Shown here piece by piece: positions 1 through 11,385 of a DNA stretch of 64,000 nucleotides. This stretch comes from Arachis hypogaea (taxonomy: Eukaryota > Streptophyta > Magnoliopsida > Fabales > Fabaceae). Location of the stretch: contig NC_092052.1 of the NCBI RefSeq assembly GCF_003086295.3, positions 16,336,346-16,400,345 of the forward strand. The letters are read 5' to 3'. The position numbers and the translations under genes are program-made. Under the pieces are notes generated by a model. The model was not told the DNA's origin. It did not search any database and was given only the letters and a program-made list of their open reading frames with translations. Numbering within the stretch: position 1 is the stretch's first letter; every line of letters begins with the position of its first letter.

Positions 1-347
1 TCTTAAATGCTGCTTTTGATTTTAATACTGATAAACAATAGAAATACACTCCAGAAAATAGCATGAAAACTTTATTCCAGATTGCTACAACAACTTCGCA
101 TAAAATGACTTGCTAGCTAGTAGTGCAAGTATTTAGAAAATTGTTTCGGGCTAAAATTGCTAGTTATTCACTAAGCTTTATATGGACCCCAATCGTCCAC
201 TCATCAAATTCAATGGAATTAACTAAATAAGCCTTAGAGAAAGAGCACAAAAATGATTATTAACTCTATCCTTGCATTGAAATTGGCTTAAAAAACTAAT
301 GATTGCCAAAAAGAAAAAGGAAAAGAAAGAAAATATTAGTACATTAC

Positions 348-3142
348 CTATAATTCTGCCACTTTGAGATGTCTCCTCTCATACAAACCAATTATTTGAT
401 CGGCCACTGTCCACATAATGGCCTGGCCAGGCGGGATCCTCATGAGCCGAGGCAGCAGACCTTTCCATAAGGCACGAAGTCCTTCCTCCGAATATATTGT
501 TCTGATGGCATGAATCATACCCTTGTACTTCAGTTCGCCCCCCTCTCGGCTCTGAGCCATCAACCTTGTTTTCACCACATCAAAGGGACCAGTACAAATA
601 GGGCCTGCGGTGCCAGCAAGAAACCCTGAAATCATAGACTGCCATGGTAGGAGTACTTTTCCATCTCCTTCATGTTTGCTCCATAAAAGTATATCAAAAG
701 AATTTTTGGCAGTAAACATGGCAGCTTGATTTGTCCCATTACGCATTACAGTAGGAGCAGCCCCTGCCCAAAGCCCAAGAATGCCTTCCTCCCTCACAAT
801 CATTCGAGCACAATGCACGGGACCTTTGTATTTTAAAAGCTCCGGGCTTAGACCCCTCTGCTGCTGCAATCTAATCTTCACAACCTACAAAGACACGAAG
901 ACATATTATGAACATGAGAAACCACATGCCAAAGATGTTAGTGATGTCTTATGCTGAATAGCAACACCAATGTTAACTTTCTTTTCTTCTTGAAAAAAAA
1001 AGTGCCTTGTTACAATTACTTTAGGATAAAAAAATTCAAAAAAAAAAGTATCATTTAGTCATGCACTCATCATTGCAAGTTTGCAACACACAAAAACTAT
1101 GATAGGAAGAATTAAAAGGAGGATGTGCAGGTTAGCAATTAGGCCTCGAATGAATAGTGCACTTATATCATTGGGCAAATGCACAGACAATATCTGCCGG
1201 TAGTTCATGCGAGAGCATGAGAAAGAGCTAGAGACAACAAGAAGTTAGCGAAAAACAAAAATGAGAGGGGAAAAGAGGGAAGGGTTCTCCGTGTTAGTAA
1301 CATTTGAATTCTTTGATCTCTCTCATCAAGATACATACACACCCATCTCTATACATATCTGCAGCTTATTTTTTTAGTACTAGTACTATCATTGGTCTCA
1401 AAGGTTTGTAATCTTAAAAGCTTTTAACGACATTTTAGTAGTATGGGCCAGTTTGTAAGTGTATTGTGGATGCATTTTCAATTGGTTGAGTTGAGTATGT
1501 AATAGGTAGCATTGTGGGAATGCATCATAACATGCTACACCCAAGTAAATCAATGACATGATTTATTAGTTTGTACTATACACAAAATATATAAACTATC
1601 AAGGGTAAAGGCACAAACCTTCTTCCTGGCACTTACCCCAATTAATGGTCATTAGATTTTACAAATCTTAGCCATTAGTCAAGTTGACTTGGCATTTTAA
1701 AAAGAAATCTTTAAGAATTTCCATGCATCATGTATGATCTGACAGACCATTGACATTGTAAGAATTTACTCATTAAAATTCCAAGAACAACCAGTACAAC
1801 TGACATTAAAGGAATGTTATCCAGCCATCCAATAGAATGTAGATACAAACTTGAAAATGTTTCTAACCAACAAAGGCTACTGTGTAAAACTATGAATTCC
1901 AAGACATAAAATCCTAAGTGTTCAACCAGGACCTTGCACTAAACAGTTTATCAACATGTCATTTGTAAACAACTAAACTTTAGTCCACTAGAAATTGAGC
2001 AGCTACATATTACAAGGCACGGGCAGATAATATGAGCATGAATATCTGATGAAATATAATTTGTAAATTGTAGTTCAGTGTATAGGGAATCCTCGGATAA
2101 TCGAAATGACATTGATCAACTAATTCAACATAAAATTTAAGACTTCATGTTCAATCTGATTATAAATATAATTAAGCATAGTTATAGTACTAGGAACAAT
2201 GGAATGTAGAGTTAATGTTTTAGAAGGCACAACGGGGACTCATATAATTAGGTACTTAGAGTAACGATAAGTCAAGATAGCAAACACAGAAACAGGAACA
2301 ATATAAGAAGGGATCAGGTTATAATTTTGAACCATCAAGATCTAATTATTTAATAGCAAAGTATGCAAAGGAAAATATCTAGACAAAGTAATATATGCCT
2401 ATAAAGAGCCCTATTATAAAAGCTAAATAAGTTGTCTCCTCAAATTCTTAACATCTAGAAAGAACCTAAGCACTAAATGCTGTTGATCCACACCACAAGT
2501 ACTTAAACAAATATCAAAAAGTGAAAATGCAGAAACTAGTACCGGTTGCTAGCAAGAAAATCTTAGAAGTTGTTTATATGATTTTCCCTTCATGAAGTCA
2601 TACTTATTAACTCTGGTTCCTATGCTACTTAATCATAGTCCAATATGCATAAACAAGCATAATTACTTAATGACATTGACAATTACACATCAAAGAACAT
2701 AAAATTCTCAAACCTCAAAAGGCGTGACAATAGCAAGAGCCTCAAGCACCCCAGCACCAAAGCCAGAAAGCAGCCTACCCTGGTTGCTGATCTTCCCGCT
2801 CTTGGGGTCCTTAAACACGGACTGAAACACCGCGTTGGATCCCATCCGTAATGCATACTTCAAGGTCAAGTGAGTGGCGAAAGGCGTCAAGCCCTTCCAC
2901 AGGGCACGCACGCCTTCAGTCCGGGCAATGGTGGTGCCGCAATGTGCTATCCCCTTGTAGTTCCCTGACCTATCAAGCTGCAACCGGGTCTTGATCACAT
3001 CAATTGGCTGCAAGCAAGAAGCCTCCACAATCCCTCCAAGGGAGCCAGAGATTGCTTTCATGTAAGGTGGAATTGCTGCCTTTAGAGCTGAATTTGGGTT
3101 ACCCTGTGTTTGTGCTTTTGCACCACCATCCTCTTGCTTCAT
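348..3142 (-). CDS. SFC1: Mitochondrial succinate-fumarate carrier (SFC1-like), two coding exons
   Basis: Mitochondrial carrier family protein of the inner membrane. The plant/yeast SFC1 group exchanges cytosolic succinate for matrix fumarate. Coding exons are 2714-3142 and 348-884, with a GT..AG intron at 885-2713; the joined product is 321 aa, close to the roughly 309 aa of the Arabidopsis protein as I remember it. The three carrier signatures are visible: PIDVIK (46-51), PFEVVK (141-146) and PFDVVK (243-248). Each opens one of three homologous repeats of two membrane helices. The intron falls inside the second signature, between E143 and V144. The start is the ATG at 3140-3142: a GTG sits one codon upstream, but an in-frame TGA lies two codons before that. 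Residue runs such as GLTPFATHLTLKY and TAGPICTGPFDVVKTRLMAQ match the SFC1 group better than other carriers. No lesion is seen, so it is probably functional. Confidence 0.93.
885..2713 (-). other. Intron of the SFC1-like gene (1,829 bp)
   Basis: The donor reads GAG|GTTTGAG at the 3' end of coding exon 1 and the acceptor TTTGTAG|GTTGTG before exon 2 (minus strand). The interior is AT-rich with no coding frame I can support. The short open frames inside it show no recognisable protein. Confidence 0.88.
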
Positions 3143-3160
3143 CACTAATCAAACTTTGCT

Positions 3161-3451
3161 CTGCAAATTTGGATTAACCTTGTTTTATATTCAAACCAAC
3201 TTACAAAAATTGCCACCAACAATGAAATGTATACATTGATGACTTAATCTTTTCTTTTTCATTTTTCAATTAAAAATTTCTACTTTAATTTATTTCATCA
3301 TGGCAATGTCAGTGAACAAGTAAAGATAATCAAAATGATTATATAAGCTAGTAACATTAACATGCGAAAAAAGAATGCACAAATTAAATAATAGAAAAAC
3401 TGAGAATTAAAATAAAGAAGAAAAAAGAAGCAGTGGGGGAGCTTTGAGTAC
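3161..3451 (-). other. Intron in the 5' leader of the SFC1-like gene
   Basis: On the minus strand a donor (CTTGAAG|GTACTC, at 3451) and an acceptor (AATTTGCAG|AGCAAAG, ending at 3161) flank a T-rich stretch 18 bp before the start codon. The GC-rich, CT-rich sequence at 3452-3575 would be the first non-coding exon. Leader introns are common in plant housekeeping genes and often raise expression. The prediction rests on splice-site sequence only. Confidence 0.6.
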
Positions 3452-3600
3452 CTTCAAGTGCAGCCGGTTCGACCGGCGAGGCTGCAAAGAAGGTTGCGAC
3501 CGAGGGGCGGCGGCGGAGGCGGAGGAAGCTTCGCCCGCGGTGGCTGCGTCTTCTACGCTTCTCTCTCTGTCTCTCTTGAGAATCCCTCTTTCCTTTGGTG

Positions 3601-3607
3601 TTTATAG
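3601..3607 (-). promoter_or_regulatory. TATA box of the SFC1-like gene
   Basis: The minus strand reads CTATAAA here. It is followed, about 30 bp downstream (near 3570), by a CT-rich tract typical of plant leaders and then by the predicted first non-coding exon. No other TATA-like site sits at that distance. Confidence 0.55.
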
Positions 3608-3649
3608 ATTTTAGAATTAGAATAAAATTAACCAAAATCAATTTTTGTG

Positions 3650-4680
3650 TTTCTTCCTTTTTGTTTTTCGTCAGAGGAATTGATGTTGGGGGAGTGAGGC
3701 GCAGGGTGAGGGACCCAAATACAGAATCTTGCTCGTCTCATTTGTTTATTTTGTTATTTGAGAAAGAAAATAAAAAATTGGGGATTTTGTCACGCACATG
3801 CAGAATCAGAATTTTTTATTGGTTTAATTATTTTATTGGTGTTTATAATTTCACCAATTTTTTTATTAAGTTCTTATATTTTTTAATTGAATTCTTATAT
3901 TATTTTAATTTTATAATTAAATTTTTAATATAAAAAATAGAGCTAATTGAATATTTTTTTGTAAATTAAATATATTTATAATTAAAAATTTAAGTAAATT
4001 TTTTATTGTATGTATTTTGAGAAAAATATTTGATTAATTTTAATAATTTTAATATAAAAAAATTAATTATAAAATTAAAAATAATGTAAGAATTTAATTA
4101 AAAAACATAAAAATTTAATTAAAAATTTAGACTATAAAAATAATTAAACTATTTTATTTTTATTTGAAGAAGGAAGAGACTGAAGCACCTGTTCACGGAT
4201 TTTGATTCCGATTTATTTATTATTGTAATAACATAAGTGACTTATTATGTAAAAATCTCTTTATTTAAAAATAGTAATTAAAAAATATTAGACTGTTGCT
4301 GTCTTGGTACTCTTTCAATTATAATAACTGACTTTATTTTTAATATTATTTAACATAATATGTATGTATATCGTAATTATTATCTTTTATAAAATTATTT
4401 TCATGATGTGAGTAGAATAAAAAAAAAGTAATAATGATTGAAAGCCAGGAGGGTCTTTGATTGAGTTTACTTTGAGAAATTCTTATTTACTTTATATAAA
4501 AAATTTAATTGTTTAATATTACTTTTTATATATTATGTTTATTTTTCTTAAATTTTTCCATTTTTTTTATTTTAATAAGATTATTTTATGGAGTAAAAAT
4601 TACTCCATAAAATATATACAAATGTCTCTTGATAAGAACTAAATAGATGAGTTTCAACTAATTTGAATCTTAGTTATTTT
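3650..4680. other. AT-rich intergenic DNA, no gene seen
   Basis: Very AT-rich, with no coding frame I recognise. One short palindrome is visible at about 4582-4612: arms ATTTTATGGAGTA and its complement around a 5-base spacer. It could be the remains of a small transposon, but nothing flanking it supports that. Confidence 0.5.
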
Positions 4681-6051
4681 CAAGGTTCAGAAAATCAGAC
4701 CGGTCATCAAACCGTTCTAGTAAATGGTTTACTGGTTTATTAGTCTAACCAGTCCAACCGGTGGTTCAACTGAAAAAATTGTTTTAGAATAAAAATAATC
4801 AAGGTCCTAAAAATCGGACCAGACCGGCCAGTTTGACCGATTTAACCGTGAACCGACGATGCAAGCGGTCCGGTCCTCCTCCACTTTTAACATGGCCTGG
4901 GAAAACCCCCAAAAAATTCAGATAAATTGGAAATAGCATTAAAGCCCCAAAAGACAGGGTGCCCACGGGGCAGCACCAATCGCAAGATGTGAAAAAACAT
5001 CTTGCTTGTGCCTCACTCAGAATAAGGGGAAGGAAGATAGGGCATCCGATTCAAAATCCATTCTTCCAATCACAACAACGGACCTTGATGAAAACAATGC
5101 AAACGGAAGACTAGCTATCGAACTTAAAGACAAGAAAGGAATCGAGCTAGAATGGCTTAAAATTGACTTCTATCGAGAGATACTTTTTTCTTTATATGCA
5201 GCTGTTAGTATCAATTGATGGCCGATATCGACCATCGCACGAGCAGAGTGGCCATCTCATTCAGCACTATCTCAACATACATAAGCCCAGCAGACGTAGG
5301 CTTCTCATGGGTGATCGCTTTCCGCGAAAAAGAACCCGACCCGGTTACCACTCGAGAACACCCCCCCTTTTCTTCCCCCATTCACTCATCTCACTTCTCA
5401 TTCTCACTCGAGAACCCTAGCATTTCCAAATCCCAGCCCAGTAGCCACCGCCGTCGCCGGGGTCCTCAGGTCGTCATCGCCACCGCCGTCGCATGGAGTC
5501 TTCACCCAATCATTCATCTCAGTCTCACTCCACACGTGAACGGTGAACCACTGAACCCTAGCTTCCCAGCCCAACCCAGTAGCCGTCCATCGTCCCCACT
5601 GGGCTACGAAGCTAGGGTTCAGTGGTTCACCGTTCACGTGTGGAATGAGACCGAGATGAATGACTGGGGGAAGACTCCAGGCGACGGCGGTGGCGATGAC
5701 GACTTGAGGACCCCGGCGACGGCGGTGGCTACTGGGCTGGGATTTGGGAATGCTAGGGTTCTCGAGTGAGACTGAGAAGTGAGATGAGTGAATGGGGGAA
5801 GAAAGGGGGGTTCTCGAGTGGTAACCGGGTCGGGTTCTTTTTTTTTTACAACTAAAAACGGCGTCGTTTCATTGTTTTAGAAAAATAGGCCGGTCACCGG
5901 TCCGACCCAACCGGCCAGTTTTCAACCGGTTCATCAGTTTTCTTTCGATTTTCTCTCCAGCGGTTATTAGAGGAGGACCAGACCGCTTGCTTCGTCGGTT
6001 CGCGATTAAACCGATCAAACCGGCCAGTCCAATCCGATTTTTAGAACCTTG
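4681..6051. mobile_element. Non-autonomous TIR element, Mutator-like, with GGACCGG-rich ends
   Basis: The left end at 4800 (CAAGGTCCTAAAAATCGGA...) and the reverse complement of the right end at 6051 (CAAGGTTCTAAAAATCGGA...) match for about 85 bp through a series of CCGG-containing blocks. A second, diverged copy of the same end lies just outside at 4681 (CAAGGTTCAGAAAATC). The structure may therefore be a nest of two elements or an element with a duplicated end. I found no clear target duplication. The short open frames inside are in GC-rich hairpin sequence and show no known domain. Related ends recur at 62,379. The family assignment is by general resemblance of the ends. Confidence 0.6.
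5326..5843. repeat. Long imperfect hairpin, arms about 240 bp
   Basis: The left arm (about 5326-5564) and right arm (about 5609-5843) are reverse complements at roughly 90% by eye. Landmarks are CCCGACCCGGTTACC at 5335 against GGTAACCGGGTCGGG at 5823, and CACGTGAACGGTGAACC against its complement near 5631. The loop is about 45 bp. The arms are GC-rich, unlike their surroundings, and read like captured gene-leader sequence (CCCTAG boxes). It lies inside the TIR element. Both strands have open frames here, but these mirror each other because of the palindrome. Confidence 0.75.
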
Positions 6052-7319
6052 CATAAAACACTCCCACTCCTCTCATTTATTCATTTTCTTCTCATTTCTC
6101 TTTTTTTTTAAGACAAATTGTATTTGTCCATTTCCTAGGTCCTATAAATCTAAATAAAATAAGTCGTCACTTGATTATTATAAACTTAAAGGAGGTAAAG
6201 AAGGAGAAAAGAAGAATTCTTCTTTCATTCCAGATATTGATACTGATGATTTCGTTCTTGCAATCAAATTCAAATAGTCGTCAACGTCTTGATTCCTACT
6301 TTCAACGAGTCTCTCTTAGTTGTATCAACTTGTAAAACTCTCTTTCCTTCACTAAAAAAGAAGAAGCAGAAATAATCTCAACGTTTAAAAATATTTTATT
6401 AGATAAAAAAAAGATTGGTGCTAAGATAATCAAAATTCGTACCAATGTACAAGATCGAAAGAATCACACTCATTTGAACTGTTAATTAGTTCATTTGAAC
6501 TTATTTACTGTAACTTGTGAAAGTATATTAAAAGCATCAAACCATGACAATAAAAAGATAGTCAGAACTTAATATTAACGACTTAATAGGAGAAATGGAA
6601 GATAACTTTTATAGTTATCTTCTTAACACTAAACGTCCATCTTCAGTCAACCTTCTAGCTCGTACTCCTTCTTACATCATGAATCTAGCCGTGTAGAAAA
6701 CCTTATAGTTATCTTCTATTCCCCTATTAAATCATCAATATTAAGCTCAATCAGCCTTTTATCTTCATCATTAAATGTTTTTTATATGCTCTCACAAGCT
6801 ACCATAAATGTTTAAGTAGTACAAGTGTCTATTTAAAAATAAATTAAGATAAATTTTTAATTAAAAAAAATCATGAACTAATTAAAAAAATAAGTAGTTA
6901 AAATTACAGTGATTTCCTTGATGTTGTATATTGGAAAGAATTTTAATTCTTTTAGCATCATTCTTTCTTCTGATACAATCAAACATATTTCTAAATGTTG
7001 AGACTTTTTTGCTCTGACAAAAGAAAATTTTACAAGCTAATGCAATTAAGAGAAACTCGTTAAAAATAGGAACAAAGACTTAATGATTATTTGAATTTGA
7101 TTACAATAACGAAATTATGACAATATCTATATGGAAATAAAGAAGACTTCTTCCTTTCACCCGTCTTACCCTCTTCCAAATCTAATGATAACCAAGATGC
7201 AACCTATCTTATTTAGATTTTTAAAACCGAAGAAATAAACAAATGCAGCTCTGTTTTATAAAAAAAATTAGGAGGAATGGAAGAAAAAATATGAGCAAGA
7301 GGAGTGGGAGTGCTTTATG
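6052..7319. mobile_element. Inverted-repeat transposon, arms about 180 bp
   Basis: The left end CATAAAACACTCCCACTCCTCT and the reverse complement of the right end CATAAAGCACTCCCACTCCTCT differ by one base in 22. The similarity continues inward, with gaps, for about 180 bp (for example ATCTAAATAAAATAAG against ATCTAAATAAGATAGG). No transposase frame is present, so it is non-autonomous. It abuts the preceding element without a spacer. No target duplication could be read. Confidence 0.6.
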
Positions 7320-7394
7320 TACCACTGTTTATGAACACAAATTTTATATATATACATATTCCGTGTCTTGTAAAATTTTAAAATTTGGGTCGGT

Positions 7395-7815
7395 ATATCA
7401 AATGTCCGTGCATCATAGATAACCATATTTATAATTCATAAACTTTTTTTGAACAAAAAAACTATAATTTTAACTAATTTTGATCATTGATTCTTTTTAA
7501 TTTTGTTTTGTGTTTAAATAATTGAATAATTAAAAATCTAAAATAAAAATAATTTGTTTTTATAAAAATTTATTTTAACGAATCACTCCAACAAATTCCA
7601 TAGACTTCTTTTTTTAAAGAGGTCAGACTTAGGCTTTTATAATACCTGAATATAACGGGCCAAACTCAACCAAATCTAAAATGAACCGAGTCACGAGTTT
7701 CCGTTGAATAATCCGGTATCCCTACTTATAAGGAGATAACTTAAGTTGCATACTTGTTCTTTTTCTTTTGTAAGGTTCAAGGTTTTTTTAATTTAAACGC
7801 GGCATTTTTTTATGT
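7395..7815. repeat. Dispersed repeat, copy 1
   Basis: This AT-rich stretch resembles 12,290-12,710 over several hundred bases. Shared landmarks are TTTTTTGAACAAAAA followed by an ATTTTAACTAATTTTGA-like block, a CTTGTTC block, and a TTTTCTTTTGTAAGG-like block near the end. It is a partial copy of the small TIR element annotated at 11,943-12,626. Confidence 0.45.
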
Positions 7816-9230
7816 TATGCGTCTATAAAAAAGACATCAAGTTCATCTAAGCCAAATGCGAGGTTATCCAGAACCAAAAAAAGCCTTCAAATCAAAAGAA
7901 TTTGTACCATAAAAACTAACACAATAGCAGCTAAAAGTTAAAACAATGAACAGAGAATAACTGAACCATTAAAACAAAAATAATAGAAAAATTATACTAA
8001 ATTAACAAATTATAAGCCCACAACAACACCAATTAAAAATTAAAACAGTAACAACGCCAATAGGAACAACTGAAAGTTACACACCAACAATTAAATCACA
8101 ATAACACAATAAAATGTAACTCAGCAGCAACCAACTTTTTTAAAGATTAACAAGATTATCAAGGACAGTTCTTTTTAACTAAGATTAACAAAGTTTTTAA
8201 AATAATTTGTAAAGTAAAACTTAACAGTGTTAGAGCCCCCGTTTTTTTTTATTATGAAAAGTCACGATCTATCATTTTAAAAAAAACTTTTAATTTATCA
8301 AAAAGTTAATTTGTAGCTTTAAAAAAAAGTAGAAATACATGACTTCTCTACTTCTCCATTAGTCATTCTACCGCTTACTTAAAAAAAATTAATTTCAAAA
8401 TATAAAATACTGACCCTTCACTACCATTTTTACGCAAGGTCTGCTAGAAGCACTGCCCTTTTACCATCATTCCACCATCATTCTCACGCAATGTTTCAAA
8501 CCTCACAATTTTCATGTAACGATTCATCTGACGGAAGTATTGATCCTCCACCACCATTTTCAGACAATATTTCTAAACAACCTACTACATATATTCCTTC
8601 TAAGTATATTTTTTTTATCATTTTATCACTCTATTTTTTATTATTTATTATTAAATTTGTATTTAACTGTGGTATAAAATTTTAGTTTTAATTTTATTTT
8701 TTTATATGTGATTTTATAGTTTACTATTATTTTCATAGTTAACTATAGAAGTTCTTGACCTCAATAAAAGAAAAGAGAGTTCTAATAGGAATAAAAAAAA
8801 TAAAAAATAGCAACAAAATATACATTAACACACATTTTATATTTATTTTTTATTTTCACCTACCATATCATACACAATATTAATGATTAGGTCATGTAAA
8901 ATCAACATTCAATATTAAAAAGTATTTGTTTTCATCGTTATTTTAATATTCATTCTTTTCTGCAAAAAAAATTATTTTTTGAATTATTTATCCAAAAACT
9001 ACTACTTTAAAATAAGTATTTTTATAACTAAAAATACATACACAAAATAACTTATGCTTTAAATTCTTTTTTCAAAAAAACTTATCTAACTTATTTATCC
9101 AAACTAAGCCTTAGTCAACCAAAAACAAACAAGAATAAGCAGTGAATCAGTATCAATTTATCATCAAGCAGTAACAGAACCAAGAACAAGCAAGAACAAA
9201 CCAGTGACAGAGTTAAAATTCTAGTGCATC
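7816..9230. other. AT-rich intergenic DNA, partly A-rich and T-poor
   Basis: No gene is recognised. The stretch 7870-8110 is markedly purine/CA-rich with few T. The end (about 9030-9120) carries a TTATTTATCCAAACTAAGCC motif like the ends of small MITEs elsewhere in the window. Confidence 0.4.
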
Positions 9231-9239
9231 CGAGGCATT

Positions 9240-9540
9240 ACCTTCGGCGAGGGTAGGGAGCAGAGATTTGAGGGAGATCAACAGACGACAGGAAGCTGGC
9301 GAGCTGGCGTTGGGCGAACGAGGGGAGGGCCTTCGAGGCTCGAGCACGACGAACCAGGAGGATTGGCAAACGACCACCACGAACCAAGTGGCGATGGTGA
9401 GATGAGCGGCGGCGCTATGGTTGCTAGGGTTTTCAAGGAAGAGTGGACGGAACTATGGAGGCTAATGGTTTCTGCGTGGGACAGAAAGGGAGGAGAGAAA
9501 GAGACTGGTCTCTGGTATTTAATTTTTTTGTGGAGGACGG
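9240..9540. other. GC-rich island of unknown origin
   Basis: A sharp rise in GC relative to both flanks, with open frames on both strands that show no recognisable domain. It resembles the GC-rich core at 51,000-51,300 in style, and both are preceded by CAA-rich T-poor DNA. It could be the transposon-borne leader of a captured gene. I cannot assign a product. Confidence 0.35.
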
Positions 9541-9659
9541 TATTGAATAGTTTGAAGACCAACCATCCATTGGGCCCATAACTTCACTAAGAACAAATTA
9601 CAAGGCCCAAAAAAAGAACGGACTAGTGTTGGAAAACCAATTTGCACTTCATCACTTTC

Positions 9660-9723
9660 CTTCAGGAAGAACCCAGAACCATGATGTTTCATAAAAAACC
9701 AAGAATCATAGAACATTCTGGAG
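9660..9723 (+). promoter_or_regulatory. Heat-shock elements upstream of the small HSP gene
   Basis: Two matches to the heat-shock-factor site (alternating GAA/TTC modules spaced by two bases): TTCagGAA at 9661-9668, and GAAcaTTCtgGA at 9711-9722, which has three modules. They sit about 150-215 bp before the start codon, upstream of a TATA-rich stretch. Heat-induced transcription of the following gene is the natural reading. Confidence 0.75.
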
Positions 9724-9765
9724 TGTCTCTGATCACAAACTCTTATCCAAAGGACAACAAATTTA

Positions 9766-9797
9766 TTATTTATATATATATACATATATATATTATA
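9766..9797 (+). promoter_or_regulatory. TATA region of the small HSP gene
   Basis: A run of TATATATA sequence lies about 80-110 bp before the start codon and 45 bp after the proximal heat-shock element. This is the expected spacing for a plant heat-shock promoter. The exact TATA position cannot be chosen within the repeat. Confidence 0.5.
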
Positions 9798-9874
9798 GTA
9801 TTCAGCCATTGTTAATATCTGAAGTTGGTATCACAAGATTTCATAAGAACTTGATAAATTTTTCTGCTTTATCA

Positions 9875-10566
9875 ATGGGTGATGGTATATTCGGATACCC
9901 TTTTAGACGATTCTTCTTGGGTCATCCTCCTATTTTCAGAGAATGGTCTGGTTCAACTGCACTCTTGGATTGGCTTGAATCCCCCACTTCCCACATCTTT
10001 AAACTCAATGTTCCAGGTAAATAAAACTATACCCAACTCAATCACTTATAAACTTGACTTATAACTTCATCCAATAAGGTGTTTATCAATTGTCTCAAGT
10101 CTTGTATGATTGAATAAACTAAGTCCTGTTCTAATCTCAAGTAGATTACAATAAAAATTTTCTTTTCTATTGATTTAGCTTTAGATCAATGTTATTAGAA
10201 TCTTTTGTTAATAATAAATTGGTTAATTGATTATGATTTGTGTATGTGTGGGATCATAATAATAATATAGGATTCAGCAAGGATGAGATAAAGGTGCAAA
10301 TTGAGGATGGGAATGTTCTTCACATCAAAGGTGAAGGTGGGAAAGAGGAGAATCAAGCAAAAGAGAAAGACACTGTTTGGCATGTTGCTGAGAGGGGGAC
10401 AACTGGAAAAAGTGATTTCACAAGGGCAATTGAGTTACCAGAGAATGTGAAGATTGATCAAATTAAGGCTCATGTTGAGAATGGTGTGCTCACTGTTGTT
10501 GTGCCTAAAGATGCATCACCTAAATCCCCTAAAGTTCGTAACATTAACATTACTAGCAAGCTCTGA
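9875..10566 (+). CDS. HSP15.7: 15.7-kDa-type peroxisomal small heat-shock protein (HSP20/alpha-crystallin)
   Basis: ATP-independent holdase chaperone. Exons are 9875-10016 and 10271-10566, with a 254-bp GT..AG intron that splits a glycine codon (residue 48). The product is 145 aa. The N-terminal arm (GYPFRRFFLGHPPIFREWSG) closely matches plant Hsp15.7. The alpha-crystallin domain follows, with WHVAER and the conserved GVLTVVVPK at 119-127. The last three residues are SKL, a type 1 peroxisomal targeting signal, so the protein should work in the peroxisome matrix. The start is the ATG at 9875: an earlier in-frame codon near 9809 lies outside homology and near the predicted transcription start. 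Heat-shock elements lie upstream. No lesion is seen. Confidence 0.95.
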
Positions 10567-10840
10567 AGTCTAAGATCATTTTGGAAAAAAATTGTTAAGG
10601 TCAATAATAAGAATTCAAAGAACAAAAAATGAAAAGAAGAAAAAAGATGTATCCTGTGATGTAAGATGTTTGATATAAGAAAAAACGATTGCGTGGTTAA
10701 TTAAAGAGTTTCTTTATCTTACTCTTACTCTTAGATTTATGTGAACCGTGTGTAACTTTTATAAATTACTTAACAGTTGCCACCAAAATTTTAGAACTAA
10801 TTCCTCAATTTCATTTTTGTCTTATGTGTAGTTTTAAGTA

Positions 10841-11385
10841 AAGGCGGCAAGCGGATTAGTCTGTCCTCCTAAAAATTTGTCATTTAACGGGCTAGTACGT
10901 TCTCCTTCACCTAATAGAGCGGTTTCGAAATTTTTTTCCGTTCCATTAACGGCAGGCTAGGTCTGTTAATTTTTTTTATTAATTTTTTATTGTTATTAAT
11001 AAATTATTAAATATTAAATAATATATATAATTTTATAATTATTTTAATAAATTTATAATTTTAAATATATAATAAACATAATTACCAGCTAAATTTTTTA
11101 AAACAAAATAATAAAACTAACATTGTAAAAAATAAAATAAACGTTGTTTTAAATATCTTTAAGTTTTTTATCAATCAAACATAAAATATAATTCAAATTA
11201 TAATTTAGAATATTTTTCAATTATTATTTTCAATTACAAAAATAATGACGGACCCGTCGAAAAAATTCGTCTTGCCGAAATCCGCCAAATTCCGTAGATT
11301 GAGTGGTGCGGACGATTTTAAATTTAGTTCAACCTATTTTTTGGTGAGTTAGACAGTTCAATTTGACAGATTTCGACCTGTTTGT
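10841..11385. mobile_element. Small non-autonomous element flanked by a 12-bp direct repeat
   Basis: The 12-base TAGTTTTAAGTA occurs immediately before (10829-10840) and after (11386-11397) this segment, as a target duplication would. The ends carry CGG/GCGG-rich motifs facing an AT-rich centre. The terminal inverted repeats are weak. The interior has no coding capacity. Confidence 0.45.

Noticed and set aside
1711..1902. 63-codon open frame in the SFC1-like intron
   Set aside because: It lies within the intron and has no recognisable protein; chance.
5215..5769. A 184-codon open frame in the hairpin at 5.2-5.8 kb
   Set aside because: Each half mirrors the other strand because of the palindrome, and no domain is visible.
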